Source of the DNA: Gammaproteobacteria bacterium
GTDB taxonomy: Bacteria > Pseudomonadota > Gammaproteobacteria > Nitrosococcales > Methylophagaceae
Assembly (NCBI GenBank): GCA_002400805.1
Contig: NVRG01000140.1
Coordinates: 1 to 8,114, forward strand
DNA length: 8,114 nt
Direction of reading: 5' to 3'
The translations under genes and the position numbers were made by a program. The notes under the pieces are model-generated. The model saw nothing but the letters and a program-made list of their open reading frames with translations. It was not told where the DNA came from and made no database searches. Shown here one piece after another: positions 1 to 6,374 of the stretch (positions are counted from its first letter, which is position 1; the number at the start of each line of letters is the position of its first letter).

Positions 1-81
1 TATTTCGATTACCGTTTGAAGAACGGTGTTTGTCAGAACATGAATGCGTCGTTTTTGTTGAAGAAGATGGGGATTGTTTAA
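1..81 (+). CDS. C-terminal end of a MutS-family mismatch-repair ATPase (partial)
   Basis: The first 26 codons are open and end in TAA at 79-81. The tail contains FDYRLKNGVCQNMNASFLLK followed by KMGIV. This matches the closing segment of MutS domain V proteins, where an FDY(K/R)L..G....NA.FL.(K/R)MGI pattern follows the ATPase signature. MutS-family proteins bind mismatched or branched DNA and use ATP to signal repair. Only the tail is visible, so I cannot tell canonical MutS from the shorter MutS-like domain V paralogues common in Bacteroidota. It is probably the conserved chromosomal flank of the accessory stretch that follows. Family confidence is good for such a short fragment; the subfamily is unknown. 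Confidence 0.72.
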   Translation, partial: YFDYRLKNGVCQNMNASFLLKKMGIV

Positions 82-100
82 GGAGAATACTTAGTTATTT

Positions 101-131
101 CTACAAGTTGTAGTTCTATTTTTAGATTTTT
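101..131 (+). terminator. Weak hairpin and T-rich tail after the MutS-family gene
   Basis: CTACA and TGTAG pair around the loop AGT (101-113). A T-rich run follows directly at 114-131 and includes TTTTT twice. This is the usual shape of an intrinsic terminator and starts 19 bases after the stop codon. The stem is short and AT-rich, so efficiency is uncertain. Confidence 0.45.
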
Positions 132-137
132 CCGGTT

Positions 138-230
138 CCTTGATATCAAAACTAGCTTACTCTAAAATAACTATGATTATTTTTTGAAATTAATCATAGT
201 TAAAATGTGCACGATATTTTGGCCTGAGTA
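138..230 (+). repeat. Direct repeat, copy 1 (partner at 3021-3120)
   Basis: This intergenic segment shares an aligned core of 32 bases, 30 identical, with 3031-3062; the core here is 142-173 and includes AAAACTAGCTTACTC. Similarity resumes at AATCATAGTTAAAA (193-206) against AATCACAGCTAAAA, and again at GCACG. Both copies have the same orientation and precede a lipoprotein gene. Copy 1 contains a perfect 12-bp stem (listed separately) that is degraded in copy 2. The function is unknown. Candidates are a cassette recombination site or a duplicated regulatory leader. Confidence 0.7.
168..202. repeat. Perfect 12-bp inverted repeat with 11-base loop
   Basis: TAACTATGATTA at 168-179 is the exact reverse complement of TAATCATAGTTA at 191-202. 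No T-run follows, so it is a poor candidate for a plus-strand intrinsic terminator. It lies inside direct-repeat copy 1, about 90 bases upstream of the first lipoprotein gene. It could be a folded recombination site, a regulator-binding site or an RNA stem-loop. Confidence 0.75.
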
Positions 231-293
231 TGTCAGTAACTACGACTGAAATAATTTGACAATTAAACCTCAACTTTAGCGTTACCAAGATTA

Positions 294-806
294 ATGAAAT
301 ACCTCATTTTATCATTTCTTTCCTTCGTATTTATCTCTTGCAATCGAGAGATTCGCCAAAATGACATTGCCTTGGAGAAAGGCTTTTATGTAAACACCCT
401 TTCATGCAAAAAGCTAGATGGAAAATGTCAAATCGTATATACCGATCCTAATCAGTTTGTACACAAAACGGAAAGGACATTCGAGAACGGTGTGCCTATT
501 GGAAATTGGTCTACTTGTCTTAATGATGAATCCAGTGTCTACAAGAAAGGGAAATATATAAATGAGCCCAGATTTTTAAAAGCAATTAACGATTTAGCCA
601 AAAGTAAAAGATCAGATGTAAACCATGAGTTTAGCAGACGTGGTGATATTCTTACAATTGATCTTATTTATCCAGTGAACACCGATAAAACAACGTTGGA
701 AAGTATCGTTGAAGCTGTTAAAAATGATTATTCCGAATATGGAAGCTTAAGTAAGCTAATCATTACTAAGATGTCCTACAAACTTACAGAAGTAGAATTC
801 GATTGA
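294..806 (+). CDS. Small surface lipoprotein of unknown function
   Basis: The 170-residue product begins with a short lipoprotein signal: MKYL, a hydrophobic run, then FISC with the lipid-accepting Cys at residue 16. It should therefore be exported and anchored in a membrane, probably the outer membrane or periplasmic face. The mature part has extra cysteines at 38, 45 and 75. It also has a FENGVPIGNW stretch (63-72) that resembles a single MORN-like NG.P.G.W turn found in many Bacteroidota outer-surface proteins. The C-terminal 50 residues look like an alternating beta/alpha domain. I do not recognise the family. The ATG at 294 lies 14 bases after a GCGTTACC motif and has no clear ribosome-binding site, as is common in this phylum. 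The gene stands alone, with ~300 bases to the next one, and looks like accessory content. Confidence 0.75.
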   Translation: MKYLILSFLSFVFISCNREIRQNDIALEKGFYVNTLSCKKLDGKCQIVYTDPNQFVHKTERTFENGVPIGNWSTCLNDESSVYKKGKYINEPRFLKAINDLAKSKRSDVNHEFSRRGDILTIDLIYPVNTDKTTLESIVEAVKNDYSEYGSLSKLIITKMSYKLTEVEFD

Positions 807-1105
807 GATGCTACTAACATCACCTAAGAAGCCTTTAGGATTGTTTCAATACATTACCGTGTAAGAATCTATTCTTATCTTTAAACTCGTTTCTAGTAAA
901 AAGTCCTTACGACTTCTTCACTGAGAAACGGCATGCTTAATTACCCCTGTCTCCTGTGAGATGTTGATTTTCGAGATAAAAAAACTAGTCAGAATAGTAG
1001 AATGAATTGGACACTTAATATCTTATCTCTTTTGCTACAGGGCAACAATAACAGTTTCCTGTTTCTGGTCAAAAAGTATATTGTAGGAGTTGATAATTAC
1101 ATGGT
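807..1105. other. Intergenic stretch without a gene
   Basis: No credible coding region is visible on either strand in these ~300 bases. The stretch holds a small inverted repeat, CCTAA/TTAGG, near 824-841, a GCATGC palindrome at 931-936 and a short AACAG/CTGTT hairpin at 1050-1063. The sequence AAACGGCAT at 926-934 recurs at 4949-4957, next to the inverted repeat behind the dipeptidase gene, but the match does not extend. No good TAnnTTTG promoter was found for the following hydrolase gene. An AGGAG at 1085-1089 lies rather far (16 bases) from its ATG. Confidence 0.5.
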
Positions 1106-2065
1106 ATGGCAATAATTCAATCAAATTACCAACTTCCATTCGGTTTCTGGAATAAGCACATTCAAACAATATTTCCATCCATTTTTCGCAAAATTAATAC
1201 TGATTTCTACTCACGGGAAAAAATAGAAACTCCAGATAATGATTTCCTGATTCTTGATACTATAAAATCAGATTCAAAAAAGTGTGTAATACTCTCCCAC
1301 GGGCTGGAAGGTGATTCAGATAGTTCGCATGTCGCTGGTATGGCCCGTTATTTTGCCCGAAATGGCTTCGGGGTTTGCGCATGGAACTACAGAGGATGTG
1401 GTGGTGAAATGAATAAAAATCTGCTTATGTACCATAGCGGATTTACTGAAGACTTACATACTGTTGTTGAGCACGTAGCACAGGGTTACGATGAAATATT
1501 TTTAATAGGGTTCAGCGTTGGAGGTAACATCAGCTTAAAGTATTTAGGAGAAAATAGAAAACCAATTAGTCCGGCCTTAAAAGGATGCGTTGTGTTTTCC
1601 GTGCCAGTTGACCTAAAAGGCTGTTCTATGAATCTTGATAAAAAATCAAATTCTCTTTATAGAAGGCGATTCCTTAGAAGTCTGAAAGGGAAAATTGAAG
1701 TTAAAAAAGTACAATTCCCAGGACTTATACCCTCAGAAAACGATGACAAGGTAAGGACTCTGAAAGATTTTGACAATCACTATACCGCTCCCTTATTTGG
1801 ATTTGAGAATGCAGACGATTACTACCAGAAATGCTCCAGCAAGCAATTTATTCCATCAATTGGTATACCGACGCTGATAATCCTCGCCAAAAATGACCCT
1901 TTTCTTCCTCAAAGTTGCTATCCAATAGAGGAGTGTACCAAGCACGAATTTGTAGACCTTGAAATGCCCGATCAAGGTGGGCACGTAGGATTTATTAAGC
2001 GAGGAGGGATTTACTGGTCAGAAAAAAGGGCCCTGGAGTTTATTCAATCGTTATGTTCCATATAA
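1106..2065 (+). CDS. YheT-type alpha/beta hydrolase
   Basis: The 319-residue protein matches the YheT/ABHD1-3 branch of alpha/beta hydrolases in length and motif order. It starts with the family's FGFWNKHIQTIFPSI segment (12-26), which precedes the fold proper. It then has HGLEGDS (65-71, oxyanion region), AWNYRGCGGE (92-101) and YHSGFTEDL (109-117). The nucleophile elbow GFSVGGN carries Ser137, and the likely triad partners are Asp264 in LAKNDPFLP and His293 in GGHVGF. All three catalytic residues are present, so it should be an active serine esterase or lipase-like enzyme. The natural substrate of the family is poorly defined; short-chain or lipid esters are plausible. There is no signal peptide, so it is predicted cytoplasmic. 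An overlapping ATG at 1101 is in another frame and closes quickly, so 1106 is the best start. A secreted-protein gene follows after 32 bases and may be cotranscribed. Confidence 0.9.
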   Translation: MAIIQSNYQLPFGFWNKHIQTIFPSIFRKINTDFYSREKIETPDNDFLILDTIKSDSKKCVILSHGLEGDSDSSHVAGMARYFARNGFGVCAWNYRGCGGEMNKNLLMYHSGFTEDLHTVVEHVAQGYDEIFLIGFSVGGNISLKYLGENRKPISPALKGCVVFSVPVDLKGCSMNLDKKSNSLYRRRFLRSLKGKIEVKKVQFPGLIPSENDDKVRTLKDFDNHYTAPLFGFENADDYYQKCSSKQFIPSIGIPTLIILAKNDPFLPQSCYPIEECTKHEFVDLEMPDQGGHVGFIKRGGIYWSEKRALEFIQSLCSI

Positions 2066-2097
2066 AACACACAATTCACTTTGACCGTAATTATTAG

Positions 2098-2943
2098 ATG
2101 ACAAATACACTCGGAAAAATATCATTCATAATATTGCTTGGCTTTCAGTTTTCTATAAGTGCTCAGACGAAACTGCTACCAATTTCAATCATTACGTCGC
2201 GAAATGACACAATTCGCGATATAAAATCGTTCGATTCTGACTCCTTACTGATATTTCAGAAAGACATTCAATATTGGACAGACAAATCGAAACATATATT
2301 CATTGATAGCTATGTATATTCTGACAATAAAGTCGTGTATAATTATCATGCAACGGAAGATTTCCTCCGCATCATTCGGTATGATTATGACTCTATTACA
2401 GGACTACGAGAGCAGCTTGTGAAGCATTCTTCAGAAAATGCCGTTAATAATGAGTTACTAAGTTCTATTAAAACTAGAAACGACCTTATTGATCTTGTTG
2501 AATCTGTAATTCCAAAGAACTCCGAATTGAGGAATATTCTTGATTCTAACGAATATCACACTCTAGTGCACAAGAAACGAATGACTATATATACTTGTTA
2601 CAAAAATGAGATACAGTATTTTCAAGTCGTAAAGAAACAAGATAGACTAGGGAATTTGATTTATGAGAAAGAGCAAAGTAGCTATCAAACAACAATAACC
2701 AGATTCAAATTCAACAGAAAGAATAAGCTCGTTAAAAGATCTCATGGTTTTGACGATTACTTGAGTGAGCAATTTTATTTCTATGAGAATGGTCGATTAG
2801 TTACCTCTACTTCCTCCAACAGGAATGGTTATAATTCATCGAGTAAATATTATTATTTGGATAATCGTCTAGTAAAAGAGGAAATAACTTGGTCAGATTT
2901 CTCTAGAGTGTATGAATATTCGTATCAATATTTTGAAGAATAA
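2098..2943 (+). CDS. Secreted protein of unknown function with a tyrosine-rich beta tail
   Basis: The 281-residue product has an N-terminal Sec signal peptide: a Lys at 7, a hydrophobic core (8-18), and SISAQT with likely cleavage after Ala22. It has no lipobox, so the mature protein should be periplasmic or released. The mature region is hydrophilic. It ends in short repeated strands, EQFYFYENGRLV (224-235), SKYYYLDNRLV (249-259) and VYEYSYQYF (271-279). These echo the YxYxxNxxL pattern of YD- or MORN-like repeats seen in many Bacteroidota exported proteins. I do not recognise a named family or catalytic motif. The ATG at 2098 follows a TCACTTTG element (2076-2083) that differs by one base from the phylum's -7 consensus, so it may have its own promoter despite the close upstream hydrolase gene. 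Confidence 0.72.
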   Translation: MTNTLGKISFIILLGFQFSISAQTKLLPISIITSRNDTIRDIKSFDSDSLLIFQKDIQYWTDKSKHIFIDSYVYSDNKVVYNYHATEDFLRIIRYDYDSITGLREQLVKHSSENAVNNELLSSIKTRNDLIDLVESVIPKNSELRNILDSNEYHTLVHKKRMTIYTCYKNEIQYFQVVKKQDRLGNLIYEKEQSSYQTTITRFKFNRKNKLVKRSHGFDDYLSEQFYFYENGRLVTSTSSNRNGYNSSSKYYYLDNRLVKEEITWSDFSRVYEYSYQYFEE

Positions 2944-3020
2944 AAGGAACGTAATAACAAATTAGCCCATTAAAACGAAGGTTTATTCAAACTGTATCTA
3001 CAATAGAAAGTTTGGGTGCG

Positions 3021-3120
3021 CCTTGACCGAGATACCAAAACTAGCTTACTCGAAAATAACTACCTTTAATTCCAATACGAATCACAGCTAAAAAGGAGCA
3101 CGCCAGTTTAGCATGAATCG
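3021..3120 (+). repeat. Direct repeat, copy 2 (partner at 138-230)
   Basis: The core at 3031-3062 matches 142-173 at 30 of 32 positions. CCTTGA is also shared just outside the core, separated from it by a few inserted bases in this copy. Downstream similarity at 3079-3102 is weaker and gapped. The 12-bp stem of copy 1 is not preserved here. The copy ends against CGTTATAGG, 15 bases before the next lipoprotein start. Together the two copies bracket the first lipoprotein, the hydrolase and the secreted-protein gene. Confidence 0.7.
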
Positions 3121-3135
3121 TTATAGGTAATTAAG

Positions 3136-3753
3136 ATGACAGTAAAATTAGTTCGAAACATACAGATACTTGCAGCTATTGTGCTTCTATCCACTTTCGG
3201 TTGCAACAATGCTTCTGACTCAAATATTAACGAGTCAGAAAGTAATATCACTTCTGAAAACGATATTAATGAATCAACTGTAATATACTCGCGCAATGAT
3301 AGTACGTCACAATTTAGTATTAGGCTCAACCTTAATCAAGATACTATTTCGACTTTAGACAGTCTTAGGGTTAAAATTATTCTGACGAATATTTCTGATA
3401 ATACTATTCATTTGATCTTGGATCATCCCACATCTTATACTGGTGGTTTGTGGTACGACTGCACGTTTGAATTAATCGATTCTTCAGATAGCAGTGTTTT
3501 AGCCTATAACAATACAGCAATGTTATCCTCAATTACTTATCCTTCGCAAGCTGAAATAGAGGGACATGAATACCAATTGGCACCAGATAAAAAGGTGATA
3601 AAGGAGTTCGAGCTAAACAGTTTGATTATGACAGAACCCGTGGGAAAGGAATTAGATGAAGGCAAATATCGATTGCGCCTAACTAAGGGGAAATGTAAAT
3701 CAAATTGGTCAGAATTTGTAATTAAAAAAACGAGCGAAAGGCAATTCCAATAA
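3136..3753 (+). CDS. Lipoprotein with an Asn/Ser/Glu linker and an Ig-like beta domain
   Basis: The 205-residue product has a lipoprotein signal peptide with charged Lys4 and Arg7, a hydrophobic core (11-21) and FGC with the lipidated Cys at 23. Residues 24-47 are a low-complexity Asn/Ser/Asp/Glu linker with an imperfect internal repeat (SNINESESNITSENDINES). Such a spacer commonly holds a domain away from the membrane. Residues ~59-197 alternate hydrophobic strands (LRVKIILTNIS, WYDCTFELID, EGKYRLRLTKG) in the manner of an immunoglobulin-like sandwich, resembling BsuPI-type or general interaction domains. No catalytic motif is evident. Two cysteines, 109 and 187, could form a disulphide. The name and partner are unknown. 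The ATG at 3136 is the start that places the signal peptide correctly. An antisense open frame in the same place has no support. Confidence 0.74.
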   Translation: MTVKLVRNIQILAAIVLLSTFGCNNASDSNINESESNITSENDINESTVIYSRNDSTSQFSIRLNLNQDTISTLDSLRVKIILTNISDNTIHLILDHPTSYTGGLWYDCTFELIDSSDSSVLAYNNTAMLSSITYPSQAEIEGHEYQLAPDKKVIKEFELNSLIMTEPVGKELDEGKYRLRLTKGKCKSNWSEFVIKKTSERQFQ

Positions 3754-3756
3754 GCT

Positions 3757-3771
3757 ACTATGCAACATAGT
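3757..3771. repeat. Short hairpin after the second lipoprotein gene
   Basis: ACTATG and CATAGT form a perfect 6-bp stem around CAA, starting 3 bases after the stop codon. No T-run follows. It lies directly before GCCAGAACGTTGTATACC, the proposed left edge of the dipeptidase cassette. It may be a weak terminator or part of a recombination site. Confidence 0.4.
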
Positions 3772-3857
3772 GCCAGAACGTTGTATACCATTTTAAAAAT
3801 AAGAACAGAACCTCCGGTTATCCATCTTAAGGAAAAACTATAATACTAGGAATATAC

Positions 3858-4847
3858 ATGAACTACCCAGTTATTGATCTACACTGCGATCTGCTCGCAC
3901 ATATGTTAAACATGCCGAATCCAGACCCTTTCAAACGAGATGGTATTGGTTGTTCCTTTCCAGCGTTGGCTGAAGGAAATGTGAAACTGCAAGTGATGGC
4001 CATTTTTACAGCGACCAAAAAGGGAAGCTCAGCATTGGCCGTAAGACAGAGTGAGATCTTTGCATCCTTCCTTGCCAAATACCCGAATGATTGCACCTTG
4101 ATACATGACGAAAACACCTTAAGTCAAATTGCTACTTCGTCCAAGTTAGGTATGATTGCAGCGATTGAAAATGCCTCTGGGTTTTGCGAAGAGGATGAGT
4201 CACTGGAAATTGGCTTAAAGCGATTGGAGCAAATCATCACCAACACAACACGAATCTTGTACATTGGATTTACACACCACGCGGAAAATAGATTTGGCGG
4301 AGGAAATAACAGCGAAGTAGGGTTAAAGGAAGATGGAAAAACATTACTTCAGTATTTGAACGGAAGAAAAATTGCGGTTGATTTTTCACATGCCAGTGAT
4401 GCCTTGGCCCAAGATATCCTAGATTACATTTCAAAACACAATTTGGACCTGCATATTCTGGCCAGTCATTCGAATTACCGAAAGGTTTTCGATCACGTGC
4501 GTAACCTCCCTGACAATATTGCAAAAGAAATCATCCAACAAGGAGGAATCATAGGGGTTAATTTTTTGAGAGCATTTGTAAACAACGAGGATCCCAATGC
4601 CCTGTACGAGCATATCAATTACGGAATTAAACTTGGAGGTTTCAACTCCATTTGTTTTGGTGCTGATTATTTCGGTACTGACACTCATCCTGACCGATCA
4701 AGAGTTCCTTTTTACTTTAAAGAACATGCAGATGCAAGCCGATATCCGTCCATTATTGAATCAATCTCCCAACAGGTTTCACCAGACGCTATTGAAGGCA
4801 TCAGTAGTAAAAATGTGGTGAATTATCTGATTGAACTTTGGAAGTAA
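3858..4847 (+). CDS. Membrane dipeptidase (peptidase family M19), zinc-dependent
   Basis: The 329-residue protein carries the metal and active-site set of renal-type dipeptidases, which hydrolyse dipeptides, sometimes with D-residues, using two zinc ions. Visible landmarks are DLHCD (7-11, the H.D pair) and AIENASGF with the bridging Glu104. THHAENRFGGG (139-149) matches the family's THN..N block. DFSHAS contains His178, ASHSN contains His204, RNLPDN (215-220) is the conserved Arg region, and FGADYFG contains Asp270. All key residues are present, so activity is likely. There is no signal peptide, so despite the family name the protein is probably cytoplasmic and may recycle dipeptides from protein turnover or the cell wall. 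AGGAA at 3848-3852 is a reasonably placed ribosome-binding site for this ATG. The gene is isolated and lies inside a segment with cassette-like ends (3781-5080). Confidence 0.93.
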   Translation: MNYPVIDLHCDLLAHMLNMPNPDPFKRDGIGCSFPALAEGNVKLQVMAIFTATKKGSSALAVRQSEIFASFLAKYPNDCTLIHDENTLSQIATSSKLGMIAAIENASGFCEEDESLEIGLKRLEQIITNTTRILYIGFTHHAENRFGGGNNSEVGLKEDGKTLLQYLNGRKIAVDFSHASDALAQDILDYISKHNLDLHILASHSNYRKVFDHVRNLPDNIAKEIIQQGGIIGVNFLRAFVNNEDPNALYEHINYGIKLGGFNSICFGADYFGTDTHPDRSRVPFYFKEHADASRYPSIIESISQQVSPDAIEGISSKNVVNYLIELWK

Positions 4848-4950
4848 GTCTCCTACCAGTATTGCTAAGGGAAAACAAAAGGATAGTAGTCCAATAGATT
4901 TAGATAAACACTTGATTAGTAGGTGATCTATTAAATTTTAACAGAAGAAA

Positions 4951-5060
4951 ACGGCATACAACAAGACCTTAAAAACCTTTAGGGTTATACCCTTAGGAAT
5001 ATAAATTTTAGAAGAGAATCATTCTTAACTTTGAGAAAATAATTTTAGTTCTTGTGCCGT
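4951..5060. repeat. Nested imperfect inverted repeat behind the dipeptidase gene
   Basis: The outer arms are ACGGC plus ACAAGACCTTAAAA (4951-4974) against TTTTAGTTCTTGTGCCGT (5043-5060). They pair through GCCGT/ACGGC and TCTTGT/ACAAGA with a 5-base bulge, one mismatch and one gap. Inside lies a second hairpin, CTTTAGGG-TTATA-CCCTTAGG (4977-4997), with one mismatch and one wobble. The inner hairpin could act as a terminator for the dipeptidase gene, although no clean T-run follows. The long bulged outer pairing is more like a folded recombination site than a simple terminator. Confidence 0.5.
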
Positions 5061-5068
5061 ACTACGCA

Positions 5069-5076
5069 TAACTTTG
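5069..5076 (+). promoter_or_regulatory. -7 element (TAACTTTG) of the dehydrogenase-like gene
   Basis: TAACTTTG is an exact match to the Bacteroidota -7 consensus TAnnTTTG and lies 24 bases before the ATG at 5101. A matching -33 TTTG is not obvious at the expected distance; TTTTAG at 5043-5048 is the nearest candidate. A second identical TAACTTTG at 5026-5033 could be an alternative promoter. Confidence 0.45.
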
Positions 5077-5100
5077 AACGTTAGTAATAATACAAAAAAC

Positions 5101-6288
5101 ATGAAAATATTTGGATTCCCAGAAATGGACCTAATTGAAGGAATTAGACGGTCTTACCCACCTCATTTAGTAGAAGCAATAGCTAGTTCAGGTAAAATTA
5201 TAGTATACCTTGAAGAGGGGTATGGACATGATATCGGATTTTCTGAATCTGATTATCAGTCAGATAATGTTTCCTTTAAGACTAAGAAAGAAGTGTTTTC
5301 TGAATCTGATTATGTTATCTGTATTACAGCGCCATCCCAAATGGAAATTGATATGATGGGTGAGGGGCAAACTTTATTGGCCTTCTTACATTATAACACA
5401 CACGACAGTAGAAATAAAATGTTTTATGATCGAAAGATCAATACAATTTCACTGGATGAAATAATTGATGAAGCAAACAATAGGCGAGTAATCGAAGACT
5501 TAAGAGCCACTAGTTTCAATGCAATTAAAGCTGGGATTATTGCTCTAAAAGAATCTTGGGGAGATGAAAAATGGTATTCAAAATTCCGACCTCATATCAA
5601 AGCATATGTAATGGGAACTGGAAAAGTTGGGTCTAATGCAATTAATGCTTTGGCTAACTTTCGTTATACCGGCTTACGGCAAGAACTTGTTGAGAATGGT
5701 AATTGTCAAATTGAGGTTGTTGCTTTGGGTTTCAGAGAGACTGGTGATAAAAGTTTCATGAATAAATTTGCCTTGCCGAATGCCGATCTCTTGATTGATG
5801 CGACTTATCGTCCGGATGGAAGTAATCACCTGCATATAATTGACCAAGAGCAATTGGAAATATTGAGACCAGATGCTGTGATTTGTGATATCTCAGCTGA
5901 TAAATATGACCTTTCTGGTGATATTCATGTTGTAAAAGGTATCCAGGGAATTCCTACGGGAAAAGACGCTGAATATAGAATGCCGATTTTCAAAAAGGAT
6001 AATAAGGCCTTCCATAATGTGGATTATGTGCCTAAAGAATATCAATTAACGAAGCGACAAATAAGAACAACTGTCAGTTCATATTCATGGCCATCATTCG
6101 GAGACAATGAAGATAGACTCGCAAATGTGGAAATTTACGCCAGACAGATTAAACCTGTTCTGAACTTTCTAATTGAAAATATTGAAAAAGGGATTCAAGT
6201 ACCAAAAAACCTAGAAACGTCCCCTATGAATAATGCGATCTACAATAGTTTAAATCCTTTAGCGATTGCTAATGATAATGGCGAATAA
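5101..6288 (+). CDS. Alanine dehydrogenase / PNT-fold protein with altered active site
   Basis: The 395-residue protein follows the layout of alanine dehydrogenase, transhydrogenase alpha and saccharopine dehydrogenase-like enzymes. The N-terminal substrate domain begins MKIFGFPEMD...RRSYPPH (Arg16/17 near the substrate arginine) and continues with VYLEEGYGHDIGFSESDY (35-52). It reaches LLAFLHY with His97, the catalytic histidine equivalent. The nucleotide-binding domain has a Rossmann-type GTGKVGSNA (172-180), then DATYRPDG and DISADKYDLSG. Where classical enzymes read VKVKEP, with the pyruvate-binding lysine, this protein reads ICITAP, so Thr76 replaces the lysine in my alignment. It may act on a different keto or imino acid, or may not be a classical amino-acid dehydrogenase. 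An in-frame TTG at 5074 extends the frame by nine unconvincing residues inside the -7 element; ATG 5101 fits the family N-terminus. The cofactor is presumably NAD(H). Confidence 0.72.
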   Translation: MKIFGFPEMDLIEGIRRSYPPHLVEAIASSGKIIVYLEEGYGHDIGFSESDYQSDNVSFKTKKEVFSESDYVICITAPSQMEIDMMGEGQTLLAFLHYNTHDSRNKMFYDRKINTISLDEIIDEANNRRVIEDLRATSFNAIKAGIIALKESWGDEKWYSKFRPHIKAYVMGTGKVGSNAINALANFRYTGLRQELVENGNCQIEVVALGFRETGDKSFMNKFALPNADLLIDATYRPDGSNHLHIIDQEQLEILRPDAVICDISADKYDLSGDIHVVKGIQGIPTGKDAEYRMPIFKKDNKAFHNVDYVPKEYQLTKRQIRTTVSSYSWPSFGDNEDRLANVEIYARQIKPVLNFLIENIEKGIQVPKNLETSPMNNAIYNSLNPLAIANDNGE

Positions 6289-6304
6289 CACACAAATAAG
6301 GTAA

Positions 6305-6360
6305 GCTGCGTTTTTTAAATTAATAGGTGGAATGTTTTCTCATTCCACCTTACGCAACAG
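6305..6360. terminator. Hairpin between convergent genes, possible bidirectional terminator
   Basis: AGGTGGAATG (6325-6334) and CATTCCACCT (6341-6350) form a perfect 10-bp stem with loop TTTTCT. It lies between the stops of the converging dehydrogenase-like gene (6288) and marR (6375). Flanking GCTGCGT (6305-6311) and ACGCAACAGC (6352-6361) can add an outer bulged pairing. Neither strand has a classic T-run right after the stem, so termination may rely on the strong stem, or the hairpin may mainly protect 3' ends. Confidence 0.6.
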
Positions 6361-6374
6361 CATTTACAAATGAT

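Noticed and set aside
205..215. ATGTGCACGAT, one deletion away from the doxX operator palindrome
   Set aside because: It lies 7 kb from the MarR gene, lacks the full palindrome and is not beside a recognisable -7 box. GTGCAC-centred palindromes are short enough to occur by chance.
3108..3329. Minus-strand open frame opposite the second lipoprotein
   Set aside because: It overlaps a plus-strand gene with a convincing lipoprotein signal and shows no protein-family features.
3504..3510. CTATAAC, complementary to the GTTATAG boundary at 3120-3126, considered as the start of an attC for the second lipoprotein
   Set aside because: It lies inside the coding sequence ~240 bases before the stop and would require an attC overlapping the Ig-like domain. 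Chance is the better explanation.
4431..4688. Open frames antisense to or out of frame with the dipeptidase gene
   Set aside because: The M19 frame has all catalytic residues and full length. The others are shadows of it.
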